DNA of 64,000 nt from Isoetes taiwanensis (lineage: Eukaryota > Streptophyta > Lycopodiopsida > Isoetales > Isoetaceae): positions 10,676,716 to 10,740,715 of the forward strand of contig JAJEKV010000027.1 of assembly GCA_021234155.1 (NCBI GenBank). Reading direction: 5' to 3'. The notes beneath the pieces are model-generated. The model was not told the DNA's origin, ran no database searches, and worked only from the letters and a program-made list of their open reading frames with translations. Positions 55,172-64,000 of this stretch are shown piece by piece. How positions within the stretch are numbered: position 1 is the first letter of the stretch; the number at the start of each line of letters is the position of its first letter. The position numbers were made by a program, and so were the translations under genes.

Positions 55172-55469
55172 ACAATGTAGCAGTTAAAGACCCAAAGATT
55201 GGTAAACTCTATTTTTGGTACCTCTTGACGCCAATCAAATTTTTCTCTACTCATTCAATTGGGCACAATTTTAAATATCTGCAAAGAATTCTACACGGAT
55301 GTCAAACAACAAATGAAGATGCCTTGGCAGGACAAATCCAATTATATTGCGCTATCTATGGGCATAACAGGTTAAAGAACATATCTTGTGAATGTAAATT
55401 GTTTATGCTATATTAGATATATCATGTCCTTGAGTTTTGCTGAGTCAAAGCTTCAAGTGTTGAAGTTAG

Positions 55470-55801
55470 TGTCAAGGTTGCACCAAGAAAGGGAGAGAAG
55501 GGGATGCACGCCAATATCAGAGAGCGCAAGCTCCCAAAACAAAGGCAAATTGGAATTGTATTCAATGTTGTGTAAGATACATGAAATACAATGATATAAA
55601 CAAAACGGTGATACTAAGAATAGTATTAGCCGTTCAACCGCCGCCCACTAATAACAGTCGTTACTTAGTTAGGTCGGTGCTCAGTGCTGATAAGGTGCTG
55701 ACTTTGTTCAATTCAGCACTTTCTCAGCACCACTGTGCTGAGTGCTGAGTCACTGCTTCTGCACGTCTAGCAAGATGGTGGTCTTGACATATATCTTGAC
55801 A
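55470..55801 (-). repeat. 3' LTR of the small copia-like element
   Basis: Almost identical to the upper LTR over its first 205 bp or so (plus-strand order), then differs strongly in a 90-bp segment (55,676-55,765) built of GTGCTGA/TCAGCAC motifs, then matches again from ACGTCTAGCAAGATGGTGGT. Confidence 0.88.
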
Positions 55802-55885
55802 CTCATCCCTGATGAGAGATCGCCATCTCCATGCTCAGCCTCCTCCTCCTGGAGATAAGATCTGAATCTTGGTCAAGACTGTCAC

Positions 55886-57418
55886 TTAATCAGGGTCATC
55901 TGAAAAGATCAAAAACCAAGTTTGCATGAAGAGATCAGCTCTATTCTCTCTGATAGGTAAATAGACCTGCTGATCAACCACTGTATCAGGAACAATAAGT
56001 CGATAGAGTTTGTCTTTGATATCCATAATTGTTTTGCCAAGAGGAACATGAAAATTATTTCCATGCATAGCCTCGATATAGGCAATAGAAGCATTAGATA
56101 TGATTACTTCGTTAAGACTTATGGATTCAACAACCATAAATGCAGCTACTCCAACAATGCTAGGTCGAAATTCTCCATGAAAATCAAACCTTAGTACCTT
56201 CGCTTGACCTTGATCAAGTGTTGCTAGAAGTAAAGAGTCAACTGCTCCTCCTTGCTTTGGAATCATGATCATATATGATGCATATTCAACTCCTTCACAA
56301 TCAAGTGAATTAAGATCTCCTCCTTGATCTGGAAACAGAAAAAAGTTAAGTGCCATAATAGGTGCTGGAAGTGTCGGAAGTGCTGTAAGTGCTGGAAGTT
56401 TCTGTAATCCGAAGAGAAAAATCAGTTGATCAGGTGTTAGAACCTGAGTGCATCCTTGCATAAATTCCACCAAAGTATCAGAAATGAATGCCACTTCATG
56501 AAGTGTTGCTACATTGCCTGAAAATGGGGAGACAAAGGCCACATCAAGATATCCTAGCTCAATGGCTGAGGTATCTATTAATCCTTGCTTGGAAGGTGTT
56601 GGAATATCAGAAATTGGCATCCATTTATTGGGTGCTACTGCATCGTCTGGTATCCAGAAAGTAGAAGGATCTAAATCCACTACTTCATGCTTAATAGGAA
56701 GAGATAATCTGCTGCCAATGTGCTTCTTCTCCTCATCGTGCTCATCCCCATTTAGGGTAGATTGAGTCTTTGAATGCCCTGCTACAAAGAGAGTGGCATG
56801 ATCATCTTTACCTGCATCTTGCCTCATCATGATCTCCTCCTTAATAAGAGTGATTGCTTGATCGAAGTCCATTTCTTTGTCTTGCATGAAGCTGTTGCAC
56901 AAAGAATCAAATGCATTAGGTAGTGACCTGAGGAAGAAAAATAGTTGCATCGATTGTGAGATCTGATGCTCTTCTCCAAAAGCTTCAATTTGCTGGAAGG
57001 TGTGCTTCATGTGATCCGAGAACTTCGCCAAGACTTTTCGCCAGCCTCGCCCCAAAGACATATCCATCACCTCTGCATACAAGTGCCCAATCTTATGGGT
57101 CTTTTGGTCATACTTCTCAATGAGAGCATGCCACAAATCGTGGCTATTCTCTTGCTGGAATTCATCAAGGATAGAGTCAGCTAAAGAGAGCCCGATATAT
57201 GCCATCGCCTTGTCATCTCGGCCCTGCCAAGCATGCAAATCAGCGATATTCTTGGCATCCGGTGCAGGTTCTTGGCCATTGACAATTCCCCAAACTCCTT
57301 CATGTTTGAGAATGAAGATCATTCCCCTTTTCCATTGCTAGAAACCTGTACCGTCAAAGATTTGAATCGCATGACCACTAGGGAAGGTAATCAGGTTGTA
57401 ACTTGCATCCTTCTCCAT
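55886..57418 (-). CDS. Copia-type Gag fused to unknown C-terminal region
   Basis: The likely start is ATG 57418 (MEKDASYNLITFPSGHAIQI), only 38 bases after the primer-binding site. An in-frame TAG at codon 27 (57,338-57,340) interrupts GTGF*QWKRGMIFIL, leaving an intact 478-aa frame from 57322. The first 200 residues or so match a copia Gag (UBN2-type): DKAMAYIGLSLADSILDEF, HDLWHALIEKYDQK, MQLFFFLRSLPNAFDSLCNS. No CCHC zinc knuckle follows. Instead there are about 270 residues with hydrophobic, Pro- and Asp-rich sequence (HEVVDLDPSTFWIPDDAVAP; VLTPDQLIFLFGLQKLPALT; IVGVAAFMVVESISLNEVII) that I do not recognise. The long open frame suggests constraint or recent origin. Confidence 0.75.
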
Positions 57419-57468
57419 TGCTGTATTGATCTTGAATCAATCTCAGCACACCTAGTGCTCTGATATCA

Positions 57469-57809
57469 TGTCAAGGTTGCACCAAGAAAGGGAGAGAAGG
57501 GGATGCACACCAATATCCGAGAGCGCAAGCTCCCAAAACAAAGGCAAATTGGAATTGTATTCAATGCTGTGTAAGATACATGAAATACAATGATATAAAC
57601 AAAACGGTGATACTAAGAATAGTATTAGCCGTTCAACCGCCGCCCACTAATAACAGTCGTTACTTAGTTAGGTCGGTTGCTTTCGTCTTGATAAGGTGCC
57701 GACTGCTTCGGTTCAAAGACTTTCTCAAAGACCACTTGTCTTTGAAAGTGTGAAAATACCGCTCGCGCACGTCTAGCAAGATGGTGGTCTCGATATCACA
57801 TCCTTGACA
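57469..57809 (-). repeat. 5' LTR of the small copia-like element
   Basis: Pairs with 55470-55801. The divergent segment here (57,676-57,770) has GTCTTTGA/TCAAAGAC where the other LTR has GTGCTGA/TCAGCAC. Confidence 0.88.
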
Positions 57810-58700
57810 GCCAGTCTATCATATAAGGCTGCCCTTGTCTCCTGACTCTTTGGTATGTGATCTTCCTTTATAAGAAATAAGAAATAAAAAATCCTTCCCT
57901 CCTTTAAAATGAAAAAACAGATCTTCAGGGGAGGGGGGGGGGCATAATCTTCCATGGTTTTCTGCCCAACGGCTGACGTGTTATGACACATGGACATGTT
58001 AAAATTCAAGTATAGAGGGGGACTCCATTCTCAGTTTCAAATGGGGTCCTGCGACCAATGCTAGCGTGCAGCAGGTCATGAGAAAACCAGGAGTGGAGGA
58101 TCAATCTCCATTCCCCTATAGTATAGGTTCTTGCAAAGATTACAGAGGCTTTTTTTTTTTTTTTCTTGCAAAGATCAAAGATTCTGAGAAGAGCATTCTT
58201 GCTGCAAATAATATCACAAATGATGCAAAGACCCGACATTCTTTGACTAGCGAAGGGCTTTAGATCTAGTGAAGAGTTGATATATCAAAGAGCTGATCCG
58301 AGATAAACTACAAAAGAGCTAAACACGACAGTGACTATAAAAGGCAACTCGAAATAGACCAAATTCTAACCGGACTTTAACCTTTACTAGTTCATGACCT
58401 GTTGAATGGAATTGGTGTGTCAATTCCATTTTTCAATTTGGGGACAATCCGTGGCTTAACCAACATGCATGCCATAATGAAACACCGAATTAACTTCTAC
58501 ATTGTATCATGGATATGCAAGCGTGTTAAATTAAAGAATATTTTTATAGAAATAAAGAAAGAAAGGGGGTAGAATCCATGTTGTCCATGGCTTATTTATC
58601 ATTCTACTAGAATGGGGACTACAACGTCACTCCATTAAAATAATTTCTTATCTACTACATTTATTTGGAGAACATGTGTCTATTATTTATTTCTTCTTCC
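57810..58700. other. No gene recognised
   Basis: AT-rich DNA with a G-run at about 57,935 and a T-run at about 58,150. No coding signature. Confidence 0.5.
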
Positions 58701-58759
58701 TTTATTTAGTGTTTTGAAGATGATGACGCATTGGAAAACACATGGAAGATAGAGGCATA

Positions 58760-59345
58760 CAATGTATAGGGGAACTGCAGTTGGGATGGCATTCCGGCAC
58801 TTAGGGAGGGGCCCCGCGACCGGGCGCAGTAGCCGGAGCTGGTCTCCCCGTGTGCCTTGCCCGCATAACCGGCAGCTCTCTACAATATAAAAGTTGGGGA
58901 TTGATTTTGCTACAAGAACTCTGCTACAAGAAAAATTGAAGAAGTCGAACTTTGCAAAGATCGCCGGAGTTGCATTTACATTGTACTTTGAAGCACCGCC
59001 CGATTTGCATTTGCCGGGATCTCGCCGGATTTGCCCTGATCTGCGCTTTCCGGATTTGCTCGGATCTGCTTTCGACTTCTTATGCCGCTTCGGATCTCGC
59101 TTTCGGCTTCTATCTTTGAATCGCATGCATTCTCTTTGCTTTCGGATCTTAGGCTTCCTCTTGCGGCAAACAAGCCGTTTCCTCTTGCGGCGGTCGAAAC
59201 CCTAACACAAGCCAGCCGGTCAAAACCCTAAAATAAAACACTGAAGAAAACCGGCAGAGCAGGTAACGCGGAATCAGGGGGCCCGAATGGCATTCCGCGA
59301 TATTGGCGTCGCCACGTGGCGTCGCCAAAATGCACCGTTGAGCAA
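58760..59345. repeat. GC-rich island with degenerate short repeats and a G-box palindrome
   Basis: From about 58,985 to 59,150 imperfect copies of CGGATCTGCTTTCG/CGGATTTGC-like words follow one another every 15-30 bases. GAATGGCATTCCG-type words occur at about 58,785 and 59,285. At 59,303-59,330 there is a quasi-palindrome TTGGCGTCGCCACGTGGCGTCGCCAA's centre, with the G-box core CACGTG. Nothing convincing is coded. The block stands out in G+C from flanking AT-rich DNA. Confidence 0.5.
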
Positions 59346-59984
59346 AATTAAGACCCAACTTCTATATTGTGCGTCATGGATCCTTAATATGCAACTAGAT
59401 ACCACAATCAATGGAAAAATATATCTCTTTGTCACATTTCTTTAAAATATCATAGACCAAGTCGTTGACATCTCATGACACATTTCTTTAGAATATCTAG
59501 TTGAGCGAAGGGCATGTTGCCACAACATTTTGGCCGATCAATTATTTTTTGAAGTGATGAGCTCTAAATTCATTGGAGAATTTTGAATAATGTGAATGAG
59601 TCTTTAGAGTCCTATCTTGTTTATCAGTCATTGAAAATATGCATCTCTTTTGGGTCTCCATATATTAGACCACTTCTCCCTTGAACCCTATTTTACCCAC
59701 TAACAACATTACCCTAAGGCTTCTCCTTTTTTCAGTGGATTTCTTATTGTGCGGGAGACTTTATGATCTCAATTTCGTTTTTCACCATCAGCTTGCACTG
59801 TTGCAAGTTATCGGGTGATTGCATTGGATATTGGTCCTTTAGTATCTTCAATCCATCCATTAACTCAACGGTGATGGAAATCGACAATTGTGCATACGAT
59901 TTTTGATTGGTACAATAATTAGATGTAGTTGGTGTCATGGAAAGAGTTAGAGTTATTCCTTTTCAAGTGGGATAAGGCTATTTA

Positions 59985-60275
59985 ACAGGTGTTTTCATTT
60001 CTTCCTCCAATAGCACATGTGCAAGTTAATATTGTGGTTCACATATTTGGTCTAGACGTGTGTGCAATTTGTCCCTTATGTGCAAAGAGGGATGAGACAA
60101 TCAAATACTACTTTTTTCTATGTCAACATGTCAAGCCTACTTGGTTGTGGCTTCAAGACCTCTTTCTCTACAAATTGAATAGCCAGCAAGTGTTAATAGC
60201 AGTTTATCCAAGTGTCTGGAAAAATTTGGCAAAAAGAGTTGTTTCGACATGGATCATCTGGTCCATTTAGAAAAG
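59985..60275 (+). mobile_element. LINE zinc-binding (zf-RVT) fragment
   Basis: The frame contains CAICPLCAKRDETIKYYFFL then CQHVKPTWLWLQDLF, the pattern CPxC...ETxxHxFFxC...W of the zinc-binding region that follows the reverse transcriptase in plant L1-type LINEs. The His is replaced by Tyr. Short 3' remnant only. Flanks 59,346-59,984 and 60,276-60,618 have no other recognisable feature. Confidence 0.6.
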
Positions 60276-60618
60276 AAGGAGTCTCCTTCCATTATCACGT
60301 TTGTTCTGATGTACATGTTCTTATCCAGACCAACAACAAATTGCCAAAGCCTTCATGAGTTCATCAATTAATGAGGGAGCACTATCTCTAGATTCACACT
60401 TACTCATGAGCTTTTGATTCATCTTCACATTGTTTAGACGTTGCATTTAGGTGGGGTGTTTAGTCCCCATTATACTCTGTTTGTAAATCGTAAAAGATCA
60501 CGCCCTTCAAACAAAAAAGAAAAAGAAAAATATGGGCGAAATGGAAGAGCCGGCTTAAAAGCTATTGAACCTGGGCTGAGGTAAAAACTTTCTACCTTGT
60601 TTTAAAGCATCAGTCCCC

Positions 60619-60965
60619 GCAAGGTCCAATCTGCGCAGCGGATGCAACATTGAATTACTTATCGTGCTAAGCTCCACTAAAACTCAATGCAATGTCTTCC
60701 CTTCTCCATGTGAATCAGTACAAACATTAGTCCCACATTCCTAGTGGCTTCCTTCAGCTAGCAATAAAATTTGGCATAAGATATTTCTACACTGGTTGCG
60801 GGGATTCCAAAGGATTGGGCAAGGTCCAATCTGCGCAGTTGATGCAATGTAGAATTCTCCATGTGAATCAGCCATAATAGTACAAGCATTAGTCCCACAT
60901 TCCTAGTGGTTTACTTCAAGTAGTCTAACAATGGTTGTGGGGATTCCAATGGATTGAGCAAAAAT
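60619..60965. repeat. Tandem direct repeat, about 200-bp spacing
   Basis: CAAGGTCCAATCTGCGCAG occurs at about 60,619 and 60,819; AGTCCCACATTCCTAGTGG occurs at about 60,730 and 60,892; GGTTG(C/T)GGGGATTCCAA occurs at about 60,797 and 60,934. Same order and orientation, so one unit was duplicated with a shortened second copy. Confidence 0.8.
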
Positions 60966-61854
60966 ATTATGGTTACAAGGACCTAGCACATATACTTGCT
61001 TGGTTTGTGTAGTGTGAATTATCATTATTACAAGGAATTCGACCCAACGTCTTTGCCAATTAGCAATCTGCAAGGCCCCCTTAAATCAAGGGCAGAGAAG
61101 ATAATCTCCATTTGTATCAACATTTCAATGGCCAGGATTGAAGTAAAAGATCATCACCGATAATCTTTCGCAATTATCAAGATAATTGTACCAGGAATTA
61201 ACCCACTCAGATCTAAAGGCCAAGTCTTATAATTTTGATTTAAAACTGGTAAATTGAAATGTCTCACTTAAGTAACGCAACCTACAACTTCTTGATTGTC
61301 ACGTAACAATTAATGGTTTAGATACAAGTCCTGCCATGCACATGCTCAACTCAACTCAAAGCTACTATAAAAGGAGACGAGGCATTCAATTAATGGGCTA
61401 CCAAACTCAACCTCTCATAAAGGATCCTGCAGTGCATTATTCTCTTTTTATTCATTGACTTTACATCACCAATCTTGTTTCTTGTAACTCATGCTTCCAG
61501 CCAGACTGACACACTTAAAGAGATCAATGTTCCTCAACAGCTAGGCTTTGAGTGAATGGACAATAAATCTTACATCAAAATCAATGAATCTTCTGCACAC
61601 CGGAAAGCTGCAGTCTTACAATTAAATAATGAAGTAGGACCTGGTGTGTATCCAGTCCGATGTTATTCTGGCACTACAGAGGGTATAATCCCTATCTCTA
61701 CAAGCCAATTACCTGGGGCAGCAGGAAAAAAATAAAATAAATCTCAGTACTTTGTTTACAGGTAATGAATGATATGGGGATGATCACGACCATGATCACA
61801 GGTGATGATGATGGGAGAGAATTGATCAGATAAAAGGTATGATCAAGACACTGA
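60966..61854. other. 3' flank of the BAHD gene
   Basis: Mostly AT-rich. No coding signature. Includes the presumed 3' untranslated region and polyadenylation area of the minus-strand acyltransferase; AATAAA-like words on the minus strand are too frequent to choose one. Confidence 0.4.
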
Positions 61855-63512
61855 TCAAGTCAAATAATCAACATCACCAACAATTTCTTGCAGCAGATCC
61901 TTGAACCTGGCCATGGCAGGTGGAGCAAGGCCCAGGATCATGTTGGTGTCCTTCAGATCCTTGCCACTGAGCAGAAACAGGCAAACCTGAGGTTCTTGAA
62001 ATCCAACAGGGCCAGAATGAACAGGCTCCCCCCATCCAAAATCAGTAGTATGGAACGCAAGCCTAGCCCAAGTGCTAACAATAACAGTGGCAAACAATGT
62101 TGGACAACATCTGTTGATCTCAAAAAAATCTACAGAGGATCTGATGTATTTGTCATCAATCCTGGCTATGGCATCGCGCACTAGCAGCACCGCCTCCGAC
62201 AGCGGTCTGCATGTTAATTCCTCAGCAGTGGCAATTGCATATGTTAGCATTATGCCATTCCCCATGAACCCTTTTGGTAGAGGAGGTTCTACCCTCTTCC
62301 TATAATCAACTGCAAATAACAACTTTGTTTTTTGCTCAGGGTTCATGCACAGTGCCCTGGTTCTACAATGCCATGCCAGAGCTGACAAAGCCTCAAATGT
62401 AGTGCATTTCTCTAGCACCCCTTCAGACATGATCTTGTTCTTCAAGAAATCAACTTTGTCTCTTGCAAGCTTGAAAGATGCATACATTACATCCTCCCCT
62501 GATGCCAGAATTGATGTCTCTGGCGATACGTCCTCGATCTCGGCGTACTCTAGATGGGAGAATTCTACCCTTGGTGGATCCCTTGCTTTCAGAATTGTTC
62601 TGTCTAGATATGGTGGGACAGAGATTGGTTCTCCCCTTGCAGTTTCTGCCCAGGAGTGCACAAATTCCATGGCCCCTATTCCGTCAAACATGCAGTGGTT
62701 GAGACATAGGCCTAAAACGAATCCTCCACATTTGAATCTGGTTACCTGCACAAAGCACAATGTTGCATTCAATGTGGTTGAAGAGAATTTGCTAACAGGT
62801 AGATAATCTATAAGTAAACTAACCAGTTAAACACATGCATTGCTTAAGTACACCAGAAAAAAGTAAAACTAACTTGCTACTGTACTTTTCCTGCAAGCAA
62901 CACCAGTACACACGTTTGCCCCTTCTAGAATTAAAGAACGTTTAAAGACTTGTTACTACAGAGAATTAGCCACTAAAGAAAAGAAACTTGTTCGAGAAAA
63001 CCCATCTTAAGCTATGGTAGTACTAGTAACGGCATGAAGAAAAAAGAAAAGAAGATGGAAAATTTTCATACTTGAACAGTCATGGGTGGAACTTCCAGCA
63101 GATGTTTTGCCTCAAGAAAACTGTACACCAATTGGGACATCTTAGGATCAGGCTTGATCACAGTTCCAAGATCAGAGATGTTTCCATCTGATTCTGCCTC
63201 TACAAAGACCACCCCTTGATTTCTGAACTCCACATGAAGTTTTCCTTGAGGGCTGATGCCAAGCCTTCCAGCAAGTGGAAAATAAGGTACCAGCACCTTC
63301 TTCAGAGACTCCTTTAGCACCTCTGCAGGATTTTCCAACTTGCCCTCCTTCGCATCAAAGAAATAAACTGTCTTCATCACCACTGCAATGTTTTGATCCA
63401 AATTGGACAAGAAATAGTCCTGATCTGGGAGATTTTCTTCAGGGATGATAATTTCAGGATTTCCTAGCAATCTGACGGTAAATTGCTCTGGCGGGGGTGC
63501 TTCAGCTCCCAT
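61855..63512 (-). CDS. BAHD acyltransferase, HHT-like, two exons, 443 aa
   Basis: Transfers acyl groups from CoA thioesters to alcohols or amines. Exon 1 is 63512-63072 and exon 2 is 62745-61855, with donor CAA|GTATGA and acceptor TTTGTGCAG|GTAACC; they join as PPMTVQ|VTRFKCGG with no frame change. The start is ATG 63512 (MGAEAPPPEQF); the frame extends upstream only to a GTG. The catalytic HxxxD is HCMFD (164-168), and DFGWG is at 382-386 in HTTDFGWGEP. QDYFLSNLDQN near the N-terminus, WARLAFHTTDFGWG and the overall spacing resemble omega-hydroxyacid/fatty-alcohol feruloyl transferases (HHT/FACT clade) that make suberin and cutin aromatics in the cytosol. The single intron position is typical. 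Substrate is inferred from resemblance only. A possible TATA (CTTATAATG) lies about 330 bp upstream. Confidence 0.93.
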
Positions 63513-64000
63513 ATCTGAAGGCAAATACCAAGAAAACACTCGCTCACGCCCAATTGGCTACAGAAAACTCTGTTCGAAAGGGGCAGAAAAGAAAAGAAAA
63601 GAAACGACCCTTAATTGGGTGCAAGAATTGACAAGAAAGGAACCCTAGAAAAAGAGGAATTGAGCAAGATTTATTGAAGCAAAGCGTACAGAATGGAACA
63701 GATCAGAAGTGGAAAAATCAGATCAGAGGCTGATTGTGCCAGAGAAATGCTAACTGTAAAGGTGCTGATGCATGATGGCGCTTTGGTCCAGCAACGAATT
63801 AGAGCAGAGCAGACCTAACTTCCGCTTTACAAACTGATGCTCACATTATAAGGCCCTTTTCAAATCATCATCGCCCAACAGCCTCTGCTGGGCGAGGCAC
63901 CCACATGTCGTTTTTTCCATATGACATTCCTGCCATGCCCTATTCAATACGCTCTGCCATCGCCTTAATATTAGCCTACCCACTGCGTTGGCCTCAACAA
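63513..64000. promoter_or_regulatory. BAHD gene 5' flank
   Basis: Upstream of the minus-strand acyltransferase. The only core-promoter-like signal I see is TTATAATG on the minus strand near 63,846-63,853, which would imply a 5' leader of about 300 bases. No other motif stands out. Confidence 0.3.

Larger units (their letters stand above)
53651..55180 (-). mobile_element. Second Helitron, 3' part
   Basis: On the minus strand the 3' end reads TGCCCAGGC, loop AAC, GCCGGGCA, 12 bases, CTAG, then T (53,650). This is the same design, and largely the same sequence, as the end at 12,313. Further in lie a relative of the accessory ORF and, near 54,470, VNGVYADVL*, which aligns with the final NVVYTDAL of the first Helitron's helicase. 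The helicase body and Rep are absent. The upstream DNA to about 55,180 holds an unknown frame that may be captured host sequence. The 5' end was not found. Confidence 0.75.
55470..57809 (-). mobile_element. Small copia-like element with Gag only (TR-GAG type)
   Basis: Direct repeats at 55470-55801 (332 bp) and 57469-57809 (341 bp) are bounded by TGTCAAGG...CTTGACA and enclose one minus-strand ORF. The primer-binding site TGATATCAGAGC (57,457-57,468, minus) adjoins the upper LTR, which is therefore the 5' LTR. Flanks GTTAG (55,465-55,469) and GCCAG (57,810-57,814) could be a target duplication diverged by two C/T changes. There is no protease, integrase, RT or RNase H. The element is 2.34 kb. 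Confidence 0.88.

Noticed and set aside
58683-59126. Basic 147-aa minus frame over the GC-rich island
   Set aside because: The Arg/Lys/Ser bias reflects the degenerate CGGATC-like repeats read in one frame, not a protein.

Overview
The window looks like nuclear DNA of a land plant, most likely a vascular plant. The evidence is plant-only gene families (a GLUTAMINE DUMPER-type protein, a BAHD acyltransferase, a plant GH28 polygalacturonase, P-class PPR and JINGUBANG-type WD40 sequences), short GT-AG introns, and a dense layer of plant transposable elements. The non-L1 LINE family, seen in at least five fragments, hints at a fern or other non-flowering lineage, but I cannot fix the taxon from sequence alone.

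Only three host genes look intact. They are a single-exon GLUTAMINE DUMPER-like gene (8,991-9,416, minus), a five-exon polygalacturonase (47,945-49,576, plus; spliced frame 438 aa) and a two-exon BAHD acyltransferase (61,855-63,512, minus; 443 aa, close to hydroxyacid feruloyltransferases). Between them lie degenerate host pieces: PPR (21.5-22.3 kb), WD40 (22.8-23.8 kb) and LRR (24.3-25.2 kb) pseudogenes, and an exon-like piece at 53.35-53.65 kb that is cut by a Helitron end.

Most of the rest is mobile DNA. From left to right it holds: an L1-type LINE remnant (0.5-3.9 kb) containing a MITE; a 917-bp hAT-like non-autonomous element with a perfect 8-bp target duplication; a degenerate Helitron (12.3-19.1 kb, minus) with Rep, Pif1-like helicase, a nested poly(A) retro-insertion and a spliced accessory ORF near its 3' end; several copies of a non-L1 LINE (20.6, 26.6-27.8, 28.8, 29.2-31.6 and 37.8-38.8 kb); a PIF/Harbinger element (about 31.8-36.4 kb) with Myb-like and DDE genes plus a third small ORF; a MITE with perfect 22-bp terminal repeats; a non-autonomous LTR retrotransposon with 1.6-kb LTRs (41.6-46.9 kb); a second Helitron 3' end (53.65-55.2 kb) related to the first; and a small copia-like element (55.5-57.8 kb) that encodes only a Gag-derived ORF.

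The most promising novelties are these. A spliced 157-aa ORF, with a diverged relative, occupies the same 3' position in both Helitrons. A Gag fused to about 270 residues of unknown sequence fills the small copia-like element. An extra ORF sits between the two Harbinger genes. Differences between LTR pairs of two unrelated retroelements cluster at CAG/CTG-type motifs, with the same TGCTG/TCTTTG exchange in both. That last pattern could be methylation-linked sequencing error, and it is a reason for caution about single-base frameshifts called here.
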